The notes under the pieces: model-generated
Database searches by the model: none
Told to the model about the DNA's origin: nothing
The model's input: only the letters and a program-made list of their open reading frames with translations
In this document: positions 7,541 to 13,801 of the stretch, piece by piece
How the letters are laid out: every line of letters starts with the position of its first letter
Position numbering within the stretch: the first letter of the stretch is position 1
Source: Ignavibacteria bacterium
GTDB lineage: Bacteria > Bacteroidota > Ignavibacteria > UBA10030 > UBA6906
Assembly: GCA_029859455.1 (NCBI GenBank)
Contig: JAOUDE010000027.1
Span: 1-13,801 of the forward strand
Reading direction: 5' to 3'
Length of the DNA stretch: 13,801 bases
Translations under genes and position numbers: made by a program

Positions 7541-8605
7541 TTATTCGATAGTAACACTTTTGACCGATCCCTGCTTTTCACGCAGGTGTTCGAGGAGGCG
7601 GACCAGTTCGTTGTATGCGATCGGTGTTCCGTTCAGCGACATTGTGCCGTCGGCTGTAAGGCCTTCTCTCCGTATTCTGTTGAAGACCTCAGCGAAGTCG
7701 GGACCGACAGCCTGTTCAATTTCTGCAAGAATGCCTGAGACCCATGGCGCATTGCGGGTCGAGACCCTGAAGGTCCATAGTTCACTGCGCAGAAGTGCAT
7801 CGCCTCCTCCGGAGACTCCGGCGAGCCCCTCGATTGTCCAGACATATGTTCTTCCCGGTTGTAACGCCCGGACACCGGACGACGGGTACTGGAACGAGTT
7901 GGTTTCGACCACCTCGGTGAGATGAGGAACTCCGGAGATAACTTCCTCCGGTGCCATTTGGCCGGGGAGTTGCTCGTAAACGGAGATCCGCGATCTTGTG
8001 CCGTCGTAACGCCACTGAAACAGCTGGAATTCGCTGGCGTTCTCATCGCCGTCCGGCGGTAAGAGGAGCTGAATGGAGCCAGGGTTGGTGGGTTCAAGGT
8101 CGAAGGTGACTGAAACCGGTGTTCCACCCTCCGGAGTCACCGTGACGAAGAACTGGTACAGGCCGACCGGGATGCGGCCTCCGGGCAAAGCGGTCTCCTC
8201 GAGCCGTGTCCTCGCATCGGCCCGAACGACATGCTCAGCAACGCTTGGATTCCCGTTTGTCAGGTCGATGTTGGTCACGGTCCTGGCATTGACCACATCG
8301 AACGGATCGGTCGTAATCGCAACGGCATTGGGGAACCGGTTGCCATCCGCCAGCATGATGTTGATTGCGATATCCATGACCACCTGCACCGGCTGCTCGC
8401 TGCGCATGGTGATCGTAAAGATCCATTTTGGAGTTGTCGCGTTCAGGAAGTCAAGATCATTGACTGTCAGCAGGTCGACGGGGGCAATCTGCGGCGGATC
8501 AAGCGTGACCTGTTGGGAGGCGGAGGTGCCGGCGAACAGGCACAGGAAGAGGAGAGGGAGCATAGAATGAACCATGGTGCGAACTGTTGGCCGAATCTTA
8601 TCCAT
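7541..8605 (-). CDS. Secreted protein of unknown family, first gene of the CHASE2/FecR module
   Basis: The product is 354 residues, from ATG 8605 with AGGAGG at 8613-8618, seven bases upstream. A signal peptide covers ~1-30 (Arg5, Arg9, then LPLLFLCLFAGTSAS, cut before QQ). The mature protein looks strand-rich. A first beta domain (~33-170) contains TTPKWIFTITMRSEQPVQVV and LYQFFVTVTPEGGTPVSVTF. A fibronectin-III or Ig-like domain (~175-285) contains IQLLLPPDGDENASEFQLFQW and TYVWTIEGLAG, with a final LWTFRVS strand. A helical tail (~290-354) contains SGILAEIEQAVGPDFAEVFNR and YNELVRLLEHLREKQG. I recognise no catalytic motif and no named family. The form suits a protein-binding or ligand-binding part in the periplasm or on the outer membrane. 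It is the first gene of the module, and its strong ribosome site suggests good expression. The fecR gene follows after 12 bases. Confidence 0.8.
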   Translation of the reverse strand: MDKIRPTVRTMVHSMLPLLFLCLFAGTSASQQVTLDPPQIAPVDLLTVNDLDFLNATTPKWIFTITMRSEQPVQVVMDIAINIMLADGNRFPNAVAITTDPFDVVNARTVTNIDLTNGNPSVAEHVVRADARTRLEETALPGGRIPVGLYQFFVTVTPEGGTPVSVTFDLEPTNPGSIQLLLPPDGDENASEFQLFQWRYDGTRSRISVYEQLPGQMAPEEVISGVPHLTEVVETNSFQYPSSGVRALQPGRTYVWTIEGLAGVSGGGDALLRSELWTFRVSTRNAPWVSGILAEIEQAVGPDFAEVFNRIRREGLTADGTMSLNGTPIAYNELVRLLEHLREKQGSVKSVTIE

Positions 8606-8662
8606 CTGTCGTCCTCCTGGACATGGTTTCTTTTTGCCGCTCGTACGGGGAGGTACAGGAAG

Positions 8663-8691
8663 AAGTTAGCTAAATGGAGAGAGTATTGCAA
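8663..8691 (-). promoter_or_regulatory. Candidate sigma-70-type promoter for the signalling module
   Basis: Read on the minus strand, TTGCAA (8691-8686) and TAACTT (8668-8663) are separated by 17 bases, with the -10 edge about 58 bases before ATG 8605. The match to consensus is partial (four of six and three of six). No Bacteroidota-type TAnnTTTG element was found, so the call is weak. Confidence 0.28.
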
Positions 8692-8716
8692 ACAAGGAAA
8701 CCGGGAATGAGAGGCA

Positions 8717-8783
8717 GGTCACACTCAAGTTGTCTTGCAGATCACACCGGCCGATGCTCAGATTTGTGGCTCCTGGTCACACT
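8717..8783. repeat. Repeated TCACAC motif upstream of the signalling module
   Basis: GGTCACACT occurs twice (8717-8725 and 8775-8783) and a shorter ATCACAC occurs between them (8741-8747). The repeats lie just upstream of the candidate promoter on the minus strand, where a transcription factor could bind. The spacings (23 and 35 bases) are not whole helical turns of one another, and chance is possible. Confidence 0.35.
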
Positions 8784-8812
8784 GCGTGATCCGACCAACA
8801 ATGAACGGCGTT

Positions 8813-8840
8813 GAAACGACAACGCCCTCCGAAGAGGGCG
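8813..8840 (-). terminator. Rho-independent terminator after rseP, with C(UUCG)G loop
   Basis: On the minus strand CGCCCTC and GAGGGCG form a perfect 7-bp stem (arms 8834-8840 and 8823-8829) closed by a UUCG loop with the stabilising C-G pair. A T-rich but interrupted tail, TTGTCGTTT, follows. It begins 24 bases after the rseP stop codon and most likely ends the long housekeeping operon. Confidence 0.72.
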
Positions 8841-8864
8841 CGAAAAAGGACTGTGCAGGAGATT

Positions 8865-10181
8865 TCAGAAACCGAAGATGTCATTCAGGACAACAAAGAA
8901 CATGAAAGCGAGAAGGACCACCATGCCCGCCTGTTGAACCATAAGCTTTACCCTCACGGGCAGTTCTCTCCGTGTAATTCCTTCAATAAGGAGAAAGAGG
9001 AAATGCCCCCCGTCGAGAGCAGGGATCGGGAGCATGTTGAGTACTGCAAGGCTGATACTGAGGAGGGCCATGAAGGCAAAATATGTTGTCACCCCAAGCT
9101 CCGCGCTCTGGGCTGCCATCTGGGCAATCTTGATCGGTCCGCCGACGTTCTTGACGAACGAGGATTCACCGACAATCATCAGCCAGATCTGTTTGACGAA
9201 GCTGACGGAAACGGTTCCAACCTGATTGATGGCGACAGGGAGAGCTCCGAACAATGAGTAGGAGAGGACGGTGCTGGGGCCGGTGTAGACCGGCGAGATC
9301 GCTATGCCGATCCTGCCATCCTCGCCGGGAACCGCCGTACCGCTCATTTGCTGGTCGCCGCGGAGCCACTCGACGTTCACCGGTTCTCCCGGATGTTCCC
9401 CGATCAGCCTGGTCACCTGAAGCGTCGATAGAATAGGGCTATCATTGACCTTCAGCAGGAGATCGCCGGGCCGGAGCCCCATGGCGTCGGCGGGTTTTCC
9501 CGGCTCGACCTGGTTGATGCTGACGTTCGAGTGTGCAGAAGTCAGCCCATAGGCGGCTTCTGTCGGATCGGGTACCGATCCGCGCGGAATGACAAGCGTG
9601 ATCTCGCCGTTCCTCCTGAGAAGCTCGACAGCGACATCGTCACTCATCGAGTCGAAGTAAATCGCGTTCATGACCTCATCCCAGCTGACCACCGGACTTC
9701 CGTTCATCGCCAGGATCCTGTCACCTTGCATGAAGCCGGAAGTTTCGGCGGCACTTTCCGCGTCTACATAGGCGATCTCTGTTGTCTCGCGGACGGTTCG
9801 TCCGTTCGCGTAGTTGATTCCCCAGAAAATGGCGATGGCAAGGAGAATGTTCATGATCACGCCGGCGGAGATCACAATCATCCGCTGCCAGATCGGTTTT
9901 GCCCTGTATTCCCAGGGTTCAGCCGGCTTCGACAGGTGGTCCGTATCAAAGCTCTCGTCGATCATGCCGGCGATCTTGACATATCCCCCGATCGGGACCC
10001 ATGAGACGCAGTAGTCGGTTTCGCCGATTCTCTTTCCGAAGGCGCGCGGAGGAAAACCGATCGAGAAGCGGTCGACCCTCATACCGCAGAGTTTCGCCGC
10101 AAGGAAATGCCCCAGTTCATGGACAAAGACCAGGACGCCGAGCGTGACGATGAAGTAGAAAATGTACTCGATTGTTTCCAT
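8865..10181 (-). CDS. rseP: Site-2 zinc metalloprotease RseP
   Basis: The product is 438 residues, close to the usual ~450, from ATG 10181. It is an inner-membrane intramembrane protease that cleaves anti-sigma factors and similar membrane proteins after a first cut by another protease. Zinc ligands His21 and His25 with catalytic Glu22 lie in VHELGHFLAAK within the first membrane helix. The second motif, NMLPIPALDGGH with metal-binding Asp390, lies in a later membrane helix. A helix at ~101-122 (MIVISAGVIMNILLAIAIFW) follows the conserved FGKRIGETDYCVSWVPIGGYVK segment. Two PDZ domains lie between: ~137-200 (with GFMQGDRILAMNGSPV) and ~221-275 (with MGLRPGDLLLKVNDSPI). Two C-terminal membrane helices (~366-383 and ~417-434) complete the protein. 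It starts six bases after the dxr stop codon, a common pairing, and is the last gene of the operon before a terminator. The initiation site has only a weak AGAGA. I am very sure of the family. Confidence 0.96.
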   Translation of the reverse strand: METIEYIFYFIVTLGVLVFVHELGHFLAAKLCGMRVDRFSIGFPPRAFGKRIGETDYCVSWVPIGGYVKIAGMIDESFDTDHLSKPAEPWEYRAKPIWQRMIVISAGVIMNILLAIAIFWGINYANGRTVRETTEIAYVDAESAAETSGFMQGDRILAMNGSPVVSWDEVMNAIYFDSMSDDVAVELLRRNGEITLVIPRGSVPDPTEAAYGLTSAHSNVSINQVEPGKPADAMGLRPGDLLLKVNDSPILSTLQVTRLIGEHPGEPVNVEWLRGDQQMSGTAVPGEDGRIGIAISPVYTGPSTVLSYSLFGALPVAINQVGTVSVSFVKQIWLMIVGESSFVKNVGGPIKIAQMAAQSAELGVTTYFAFMALLSISLAVLNMLPIPALDGGHFLFLLIEGITRRELPVRVKLMVQQAGMVVLLAFMFFVVLNDIFGF

Positions 10182-10187
10182 GAGTCT

Positions 10188-11393
10188 CTATATCGAAGCT
10201 TGTTGTCTGACGGATGTTGTGTGAAGAGGTACGGATGACGACTCGACCAGGTTTCGGACCGCTTGCCGCGTTTCCGTATCGGCCCGGAAGATCTCCTCAA
10301 GGTCGACACGATCCTGCCTGGTGCAGTGTTCCAGCGCTGCAGAGACGATTTCGGGAATCGATGTGAACGGGATGGTTCCCTCCAGAAACATATGGACCGC
10401 CTCTTCATTGGCGGCGTTCAGAACAGCGGGCGCCGTCCCACCCATTTGCAGAGCCCGTGAGGCAAGACCGAGACACGGGAAATTGCGGTGGTCGGGCTGG
10501 CGGAACGTCAGCTCGCTCAGTTCCGTAAAATTCATTTTTCGATACGGAGCTGACGGCCTATCCGGGTAGGTCAACGCGTACTGGATAGGGAGTCGCATAT
10601 CCGGCATTGCCAGCTGGGCTTTGACCGAGCCGTCTGTAAATTCAACGAATGAATGAATAATCGACTGTGGATGAATCAGGACATCGATCTGCTCCGGAGG
10701 AAATCCGAACAATCTGCATGCTTCGATGACTTCAAGACCCTTGTTCATAAGTGTGGCGGAGTCGACGGTAATCTTCGCCCCCATTTTCCATGTGGGATGG
10801 TTCAGCGCTTCTTCCACGGTAACGGCTGCAAGACGGCTCGTTGAATATCCGAGGAACGGACCACCGGATGCCGTGATAATCAGTTTTGCAACGGCAGACA
10901 GATCCTCACCCTGGAGGCACTGAAGGATGGCGCTGTGCTCACTGTCGACCGGCAGAAGCCGGACATGGTGCCGTCGGGCGGCTTCCATGACAATTTCGCC
11001 GGCCACAACCAGGGTTTCCTTGTTCGCCAGGGCAATATCCTTCCCTGCTTCGATCGCGCGGAGGGTCGGCCTGAGGCCCGAGAAACCGACAAGCGCATTA
11101 AGCACCATGTCGGAATCATCGCGCCCCGCGATCTCAAGCAGGCCTTTTTCCCCCCCGAGAACCTCCGTTGTCCTGCCAAGTCGCTTCCGGAGGAGGTCGG
11201 CTTTCTCTTCATCAAGAACGGCGACCGAGCGGGGCCGGAATTGCCCGACCTGTTCCTCGAGCAGATCGATGTTGCCGTTTGCACTGAGGGAGCTGACCGA
11301 AAAGTAATCTCTGAGGTGAGTAAGAACTTCGAGAGTACTGGTTCCGATTGATCCTGTTGAACCGAGGAGAGTTATGTTCCGATGTTTTCTCAA
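10188..11393 (-). CDS. dxr: 1-deoxy-D-xylulose 5-phosphate reductoisomerase
   Basis: This cytoplasmic enzyme converts DXP to 2-C-methyl-D-erythritol 4-phosphate using NADPH and a divalent metal, the committed step of the MEP isoprenoid pathway. From TTG 11393 it has 401 residues, in line with the family. The NADPH motif GSTGSIG lies at residues 11-17. Other hallmarks are LNALVGFSGLRPTLRAIEAG, ALANKETLVVAGE, the metal site PVDSEHSAI, TASGGPF, the NHPTWKMGAKITVDSATLMN region, IHPQSIIHSFVEF and MRLPIQYAL. The frame is open up to GTG 11525, which would add 44 residues with no family resemblance and overlap the DUF1232 gene by 34 bases. I prefer TTG 11393 because the protein then starts next to the first strand, as in other members. 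GGAAGGA (11406-11412) lies 12 bases upstream, which is rather far. The gene is followed by rseP after six bases. The family call is certain; the start is not. Confidence 0.95.
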   Translation of the reverse strand: MRKHRNITLLGSTGSIGTSTLEVLTHLRDYFSVSSLSANGNIDLLEEQVGQFRPRSVAVLDEEKADLLRKRLGRTTEVLGGEKGLLEIAGRDDSDMVLNALVGFSGLRPTLRAIEAGKDIALANKETLVVAGEIVMEAARRHHVRLLPVDSEHSAILQCLQGEDLSAVAKLIITASGGPFLGYSTSRLAAVTVEEALNHPTWKMGAKITVDSATLMNKGLEVIEACRLFGFPPEQIDVLIHPQSIIHSFVEFTDGSVKAQLAMPDMRLPIQYALTYPDRPSAPYRKMNFTELSELTFRQPDHRNFPCLGLASRALQMGGTAPAVLNAANEEAVHMFLEGTIPFTSIPEIVSAALEHCTRQDRVDLEEIFRADTETRQAVRNLVESSSVPLHTTSVRQQASI

Positions 11394-11425
11394 CGAACGC
11401 GCAAATCCTTCCAGTCCTAAAAGGT

Positions 11426-11473
11426 ACCGAAAACAAGGGTGGCGTGCAAGATCGCCCTCCGGGACCGAAAACA
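11426..11473. repeat. 10-bp direct repeat upstream of dxr
   Basis: ACCGAAAACA occurs at 11426-11435 and again at 11464-11473, 38 bases apart, in the stretch between the DUF1232 stop codon and the preferred dxr start. It could mark a regulatory site if dxr starts at 11393, or be chance. Confidence 0.3.
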
Positions 11474-11491
11474 GTTTGACTCCCGCCGGGA

Positions 11492-11746
11492 TTACTTCTC
11501 TGGCGTTGACTCCCCTTCTTCCCACTCCGCAAACCTTGCAACTTCCCTGTGCAGCGAGCGGAGGAAGAATCCCAGGAGGACCATGTCATCAACAATGCCG
11601 AAGAACGGAATATAGTCCGGAATGATATCGATCGGACTGATGAGATAGACAACAAGAACAGAAGCCCATCCGATGGTTCGCCACGGCGTCGCGGTGTATG
11701 AACCGCTGATCCAGCCCCGGATCATCCTGAAGAACGTTCTGATCAC
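11492..11746 (-). CDS. DUF1232 (YkvA-like) small membrane protein
   Basis: The product is 84 residues, from GTG 11746, inside a GTGA overlap with the TerC-family stop codon. The core VVYLISPIDIIPDYIPFFGIVDD (residues ~32-54) is the DUF1232 signature: a membrane helix followed by a proline-rich and aspartate-rich turn, with a second hydrophobic stretch (MVLLGFFLRSL) and a charged C-terminus (EWEEGESTPEK). The family is widespread and has no established biochemical role. AGAGG directly precedes the start, and a further AGAAGAG lies upstream. Translation is probably coupled to the TerC-family gene. A later ATG at residue 8 is possible but has no ribosome site. Confidence 0.85.
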   Translation of the reverse strand: MIRTFFRMIRGWISGSYTATPWRTIGWASVLVVYLISPIDIIPDYIPFFGIVDDMVLLGFFLRSLHREVARFAEWEEGESTPEK

Positions 11747-12666
11747 CTCTGCACACTCTTCTTCCGCTTCAAAGATGCCACCACAGCGATACCGATGATC
11801 CCCGTGACGACAACCAGAGAGACCGCCACCGGGATGTGAAGGAAGTCGGCAAGGAGCATCTTCACGCCGATAAACATCAACACGACGGAAAGCCCGTGGC
11901 CGAGATAGAAGAACGAGCTCATGACGCCGGCAAGGAGAAAATACAACGAACGGAGTCCCAGGATGGCGAAGATGTTCGAGGAAAAGACGATGAACGGATC
12001 GCTCGTGATACCGAAGATGGCCGGAATGGAATCGACGGCGAAAATGATATCTGTGGTTTCAACGGTGATAAGAACAAGGAACATCGAAGTGACATGAAGC
12101 CGTCCATCCCGGCGCACGAAGAATGCCGGCGAGGAGTATCCAGTCTCCACCGGAAACAATTTTCGCGCAAGCTGGACGAACAGGTTCTTCTCAGGGTGGA
12201 CCTGAACCCCGGTGCTTCGCATCATCTTCCAGCCGCTGACGACCAGGATCGTGCCGAAAACGTAGAAAACCCAGTCAAACTGCTGTATCAGTGCCGCTCC
12301 CGCTGCAATAAAGATCGAGCGCATGACAAGGGCACCCAGGACTCCCCAGAAAAGGATGCGGTGCTGGAGGTGCTGTGGAACCCCGAAGTAGGAGAAAATC
12401 AGAACAAAGACAAAGATGTTGTCCACCGAGAGCGCCTTCTCGATGAGGTAGCCGGTGAAGAACTGCAGGGCCGGTTCCGCTCCGGCAAAATAGAGGATTC
12501 CGGTATTGAAGATCAGTGCGAGCGAGACCCAGACGATGCTCCAGATGGTCGCCTCTTTCACCCCGATTGCGTGTGCTTTCCTGTTGAAAACACCGAGGTC
12601 GAGGGCCAGCATCAGGAGGATGAAGAGGGTAAAGAAGACAAAAAGCAGCGTTTCGTCCTGGGGCAT
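11743..12666 (-). CDS. TerC/Alx-family integral membrane protein
   Basis: The product is 307 residues from ATG 12666, two bases after the upstream stop codon. About eight hydrophobic helices are visible, starting with LLFVFFTLFILLMLALDLGVF and ending with VSLVVVTGIIGIAVVASL, then a basic tail (LKRKKSVQR). The TerC-family hallmarks are the acidic residues inside membrane segments: LALDLGVFNRKAH, LIEKALSVDNIFVFVLIF and TTDIIFAVDSIPAIFGIT, followed by SSNIFAILGLRSLYFLLAG. Length and layout fit the Alx-like branch (about 320 residues). Members are linked to metal (manganese) export and to loading metals onto secreted proteins. Which metal this one handles cannot be read from the sequence. No manganese riboswitch is visible upstream, because the gene lies inside an operon. 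The family call is firm; the substrate is inferred from relatives. Confidence 0.92.
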   Translation of the reverse strand: MPQDETLLFVFFTLFILLMLALDLGVFNRKAHAIGVKEATIWSIVWVSLALIFNTGILYFAGAEPALQFFTGYLIEKALSVDNIFVFVLIFSYFGVPQHLQHRILFWGVLGALVMRSIFIAAGAALIQQFDWVFYVFGTILVVSGWKMMRSTGVQVHPEKNLFVQLARKLFPVETGYSSPAFFVRRDGRLHVTSMFLVLITVETTDIIFAVDSIPAIFGITSDPFIVFSSNIFAILGLRSLYFLLAGVMSSFFYLGHGLSVVLMFIGVKMLLADFLHIPVAVSLVVVTGIIGIAVVASLKRKKSVQR

Positions 12667-12668
12667 GG

Positions 12669-13337
12669 TCAGACACTCTTTCCATTAAGCAGCTGTGTGA
12701 TCCAGCTCGATTGTTCCTGCAGGCTCTCCTGGCTTATCTCGTGGCCGATCGGATACTCGCGATAGATCCATTCGGCGTTTGATTGCTTGAAAAGATCCCT
12801 GGTTCTTCGTCCCATCGCAACCGGGATCACCGGGTCGAATGTTCCGTGAGCGATGAAGAAGCCGGTTCCCGAAAGCTCATTCCATTGGGGCGTGCTTCCT
12901 TCGACCTGTGGTACGAACCCGCTGTTTCCGACCACTCCGCGGAACAGTCGCGGCATTGAAAGTGCTACGGCATATGCCATCATTGTCCCCATGCTGAACC
13001 CGAGAAGGAACAACCGCTGAGGGTCAATCCTGTAGCTGCTGACACTGTGATGGATGAAACGTGTCAGCCGCTGGTAACTGTTCTCGAACATGTCCGGCTC
13101 GGGAGCCCCGATATCATCCATATCGTACCATGTGTACCCTCCGCCATACTCGAATCGGAACGGAGCCCTTGGGCTGATGATCGTGAGGCGGGGATCGAGA
13201 TAACCGGCGAGCCCTGCAAGGTCCTCCTCATCGGCCCCGCGTCCGTGAAGAAGAATAACTCCCGGACGGAGATCCGCATCGCCCGCCTTCCGTGGTTCAA
13301 TCTGTCGGTGTGTCAGGATCGGCTCGTTCTGGTTCAC
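12669..13337 (-). CDS. Phospholipase/carboxylesterase-type alpha/beta hydrolase
   Basis: The product is 222 residues from GTG 13337, inside a GTGA overlap with the amidohydrolase stop codon and with GGAG six bases upstream. It has the layout of the small carboxylesterase (YpfH/acyl-protein thioesterase-like) family: HGRGAD at 31-36 for the oxyanion hole, nucleophile Ser115 in GFSMG, Asp168 in HGTFDPVIP and His199 in PIGHEIS, giving a complete Ser-Asp-His triad. The Trp/Tyr-rich GGGYTWYDMDD segment (65-75) is typical of these short cap-less hydrolases. No signal peptide is seen, so it should be cytoplasmic. It probably hydrolyses short-chain acyl esters. The natural substrate is unknown, and pairing with an amidohydrolase does not define one. 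Confidence 0.88.
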   Translation of the reverse strand: MNQNEPILTHRQIEPRKAGDADLRPGVILLHGRGADEEDLAGLAGYLDPRLTIISPRAPFRFEYGGGYTWYDMDDIGAPEPDMFENSYQRLTRFIHHSVSSYRIDPQRLFLLGFSMGTMMAYAVALSMPRLFRGVVGNSGFVPQVEGSTPQWNELSGTGFFIAHGTFDPVIPVAMGRRTRDLFKQSNAEWIYREYPIGHEISQESLQEQSSWITQLLNGKSV

Positions 13338-13801
13338 TCTCCGCTCCGGCTGTATTTCTCGATATATTTGTCATTCAACGTCGTATGTCGGCTCGTCAGA
13401 TCGATGTTCCTGCCCTGGATGAACTCCATTTCGACAGCGGTCATGATCTCCAGCGGATCCCCGCTGGTCACGATCATGGTCGCGTCCTTGCCCGGATCCA
13501 GCGAACCGACCCGGTCCGCAATTCCGAAGATCTCAGCAGGTGAGAGAGTGATCGCCCTCAGCGCTTCATCCGCCGGCAGTCCGTACGCTGCGGCTGTCGC
13601 CGCATGATACGGGAGACTCCGCTCGTGCGCCGCACCGCCGCCGGTGGTGATGGCAAATCGAATCCCGGCCTCATGAAGCTTCATCGGGAGAACAAACGGT
13701 TCATCATAGGCATCGAACCGGCGTGATGGGAGCTTCTGAATCCCTCCCGTGATGACGGGAATATCGTGCTTCTTCAGAAGATCGGCCGCTCTCCAGGCGT
13801 C
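13334..13801 (-). CDS. Amidohydrolase-family protein, C-terminal part (5' end outside window)
   Basis: The frame is open to the window edge, so only the last 155 residues are present, ending at TGA (13336-13334). They read as the second half of the metal-dependent amidohydrolase TIM barrel plus the return to the small beta domain. DIPVITGGIQKLP and FVLPMKLHEAGIRFAIT are late barrel strands, then SLPYHAATAAAYGLPADEALRAIT, then SPAEIFGIADRVGSLDPGKDATMIV and DPLEIMTAVEMEFIQGRNIDL, the usual C-terminal signature of imidazolonepropionase-like enzymes (COG1228). The conserved tail with NDKYIEKY is also typical. In many relatives the strand-8 loop carries an Asp, but here it reads TTGGGAAHERSLPY, without one. 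Since the first half (HxH and other metal ligands) is missing, activity cannot be judged. The downstream esterase gene overlaps it by four bases. Confidence 0.85.
   Translation of the reverse strand, partial: DAWRAADLLKKHDIPVITGGIQKLPSRRFDAYDEPFVLPMKLHEAGIRFAITTGGGAAHERSLPYHAATAAAYGLPADEALRAITLSPAEIFGIADRVGSLDPGKDATMIVTSGDPLEIMTAVEMEFIQGRNIDLTSRHTTLNDKYIEKYSRSGE

Larger units (their letters stand above)
8606..8817 (-). promoter_or_regulatory. Leader region of the signalling module
   Basis: This is the non-coding stretch between the rseP terminator and the first module gene. It holds the strong ribosome site at 8613-8618, a weak candidate promoter at 8663-8691 and three copies of TCACAC (8719-8724, 8742-8747, 8777-8782). 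I see no convincing small gene, riboswitch or other RNA in it. Confidence 0.5.

Noticed and set aside
8765..8781. CRP-like site TGTGG and TCACA upstream of the cyclase operon
   Set aside because: The spacer is seven bases instead of six and one half-site deviates, so it is not a credible CRP site by itself. Only the TCACAC repetition is reported.
9531..10004. 157-codon open frame on the plus strand opposite rseP
   Set aside because: It is antisense to the catalytic and PDZ regions of a firmly assigned protease and shows no domain of its own.
11836..12765. 309-codon open frame on the plus strand opposite the TerC-family gene
   Set aside because: The translation is extremely rich in charged residues (Asp, Glu, Lys, His), the expected antisense image of a hydrophobic membrane protein. 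The opposite strand has clear family motifs.
13047..13607. 186-codon open frame on the plus strand opposite the esterase and amidohydrolase
   Set aside because: It spans the junction of two supported genes and shows no motif.
1..13801. CRISPR array, insertion sequence, prophage, tRNA or rRNA
   Set aside because: Reading both strands showed no regular direct repeats, transposase or phage motifs, terminal inverted repeats or RNA-gene patterns.

Overview
The window reads as a typical chromosomal segment from a moderately GC-rich Gram-negative bacterium. It is most likely a member of the FCB superphylum (Bacteroidota, Ignavibacteriota or a related candidate phylum). Support for this comes from a PorV/PorQ-type outer-membrane protein, a barrel protein ending in an aromatic residue, several signal peptides and lipoproteins, and a dxr-rseP pair. 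Placement below that level is inference. I see no tRNA, rRNA, CRISPR array, insertion sequence or phage gene. Coding density is very high.

Left part, plus strand (1-2070): the 3' end of dnaX (DNA polymerase III gamma/tau), then a PorV/PorQ-family outer-membrane protein, then a small lipoprotein whose GTG start overlaps the PorV-like stop codon. This run converges on the minus-strand block with only one base between the two stop codons.

Middle part, minus strand (8605 down to 2072): a four-gene signalling module. In transcription order it holds a secreted protein of unknown family (354 aa), a periplasmic FecR-domain protein, a large outer-membrane beta-barrel with an N-terminal periplasmic region, and a CHASE2-domain class III adenylate cyclase with a C-terminal TPR-like tail. 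The genes are 12 bases apart, except between fecR and the barrel gene, where a clear rho-independent terminator sits. The likely theme is sensing at the cell envelope converted into cytoplasmic cAMP. No sigma factor, TonB-dependent transporter or cAMP receptor is encoded alongside. This is the most interesting part of the window.

Right part, minus strand (13801 down to 8865): a compact housekeeping operon reading amidohydrolase (cut by the window end), phospholipase/carboxylesterase-type hydrolase, TerC/Alx-family membrane protein, DUF1232 (YkvA-like) protein, dxr (isoprenoid precursor synthesis) and rseP (site-2 protease). Several junctions are GTGA overlaps or gaps of a few bases. A C(UUCG)G hairpin terminator follows rseP. 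The 259-base gap between rseP and the signalling module holds that terminator, a weak candidate promoter and three copies of TCACAC.
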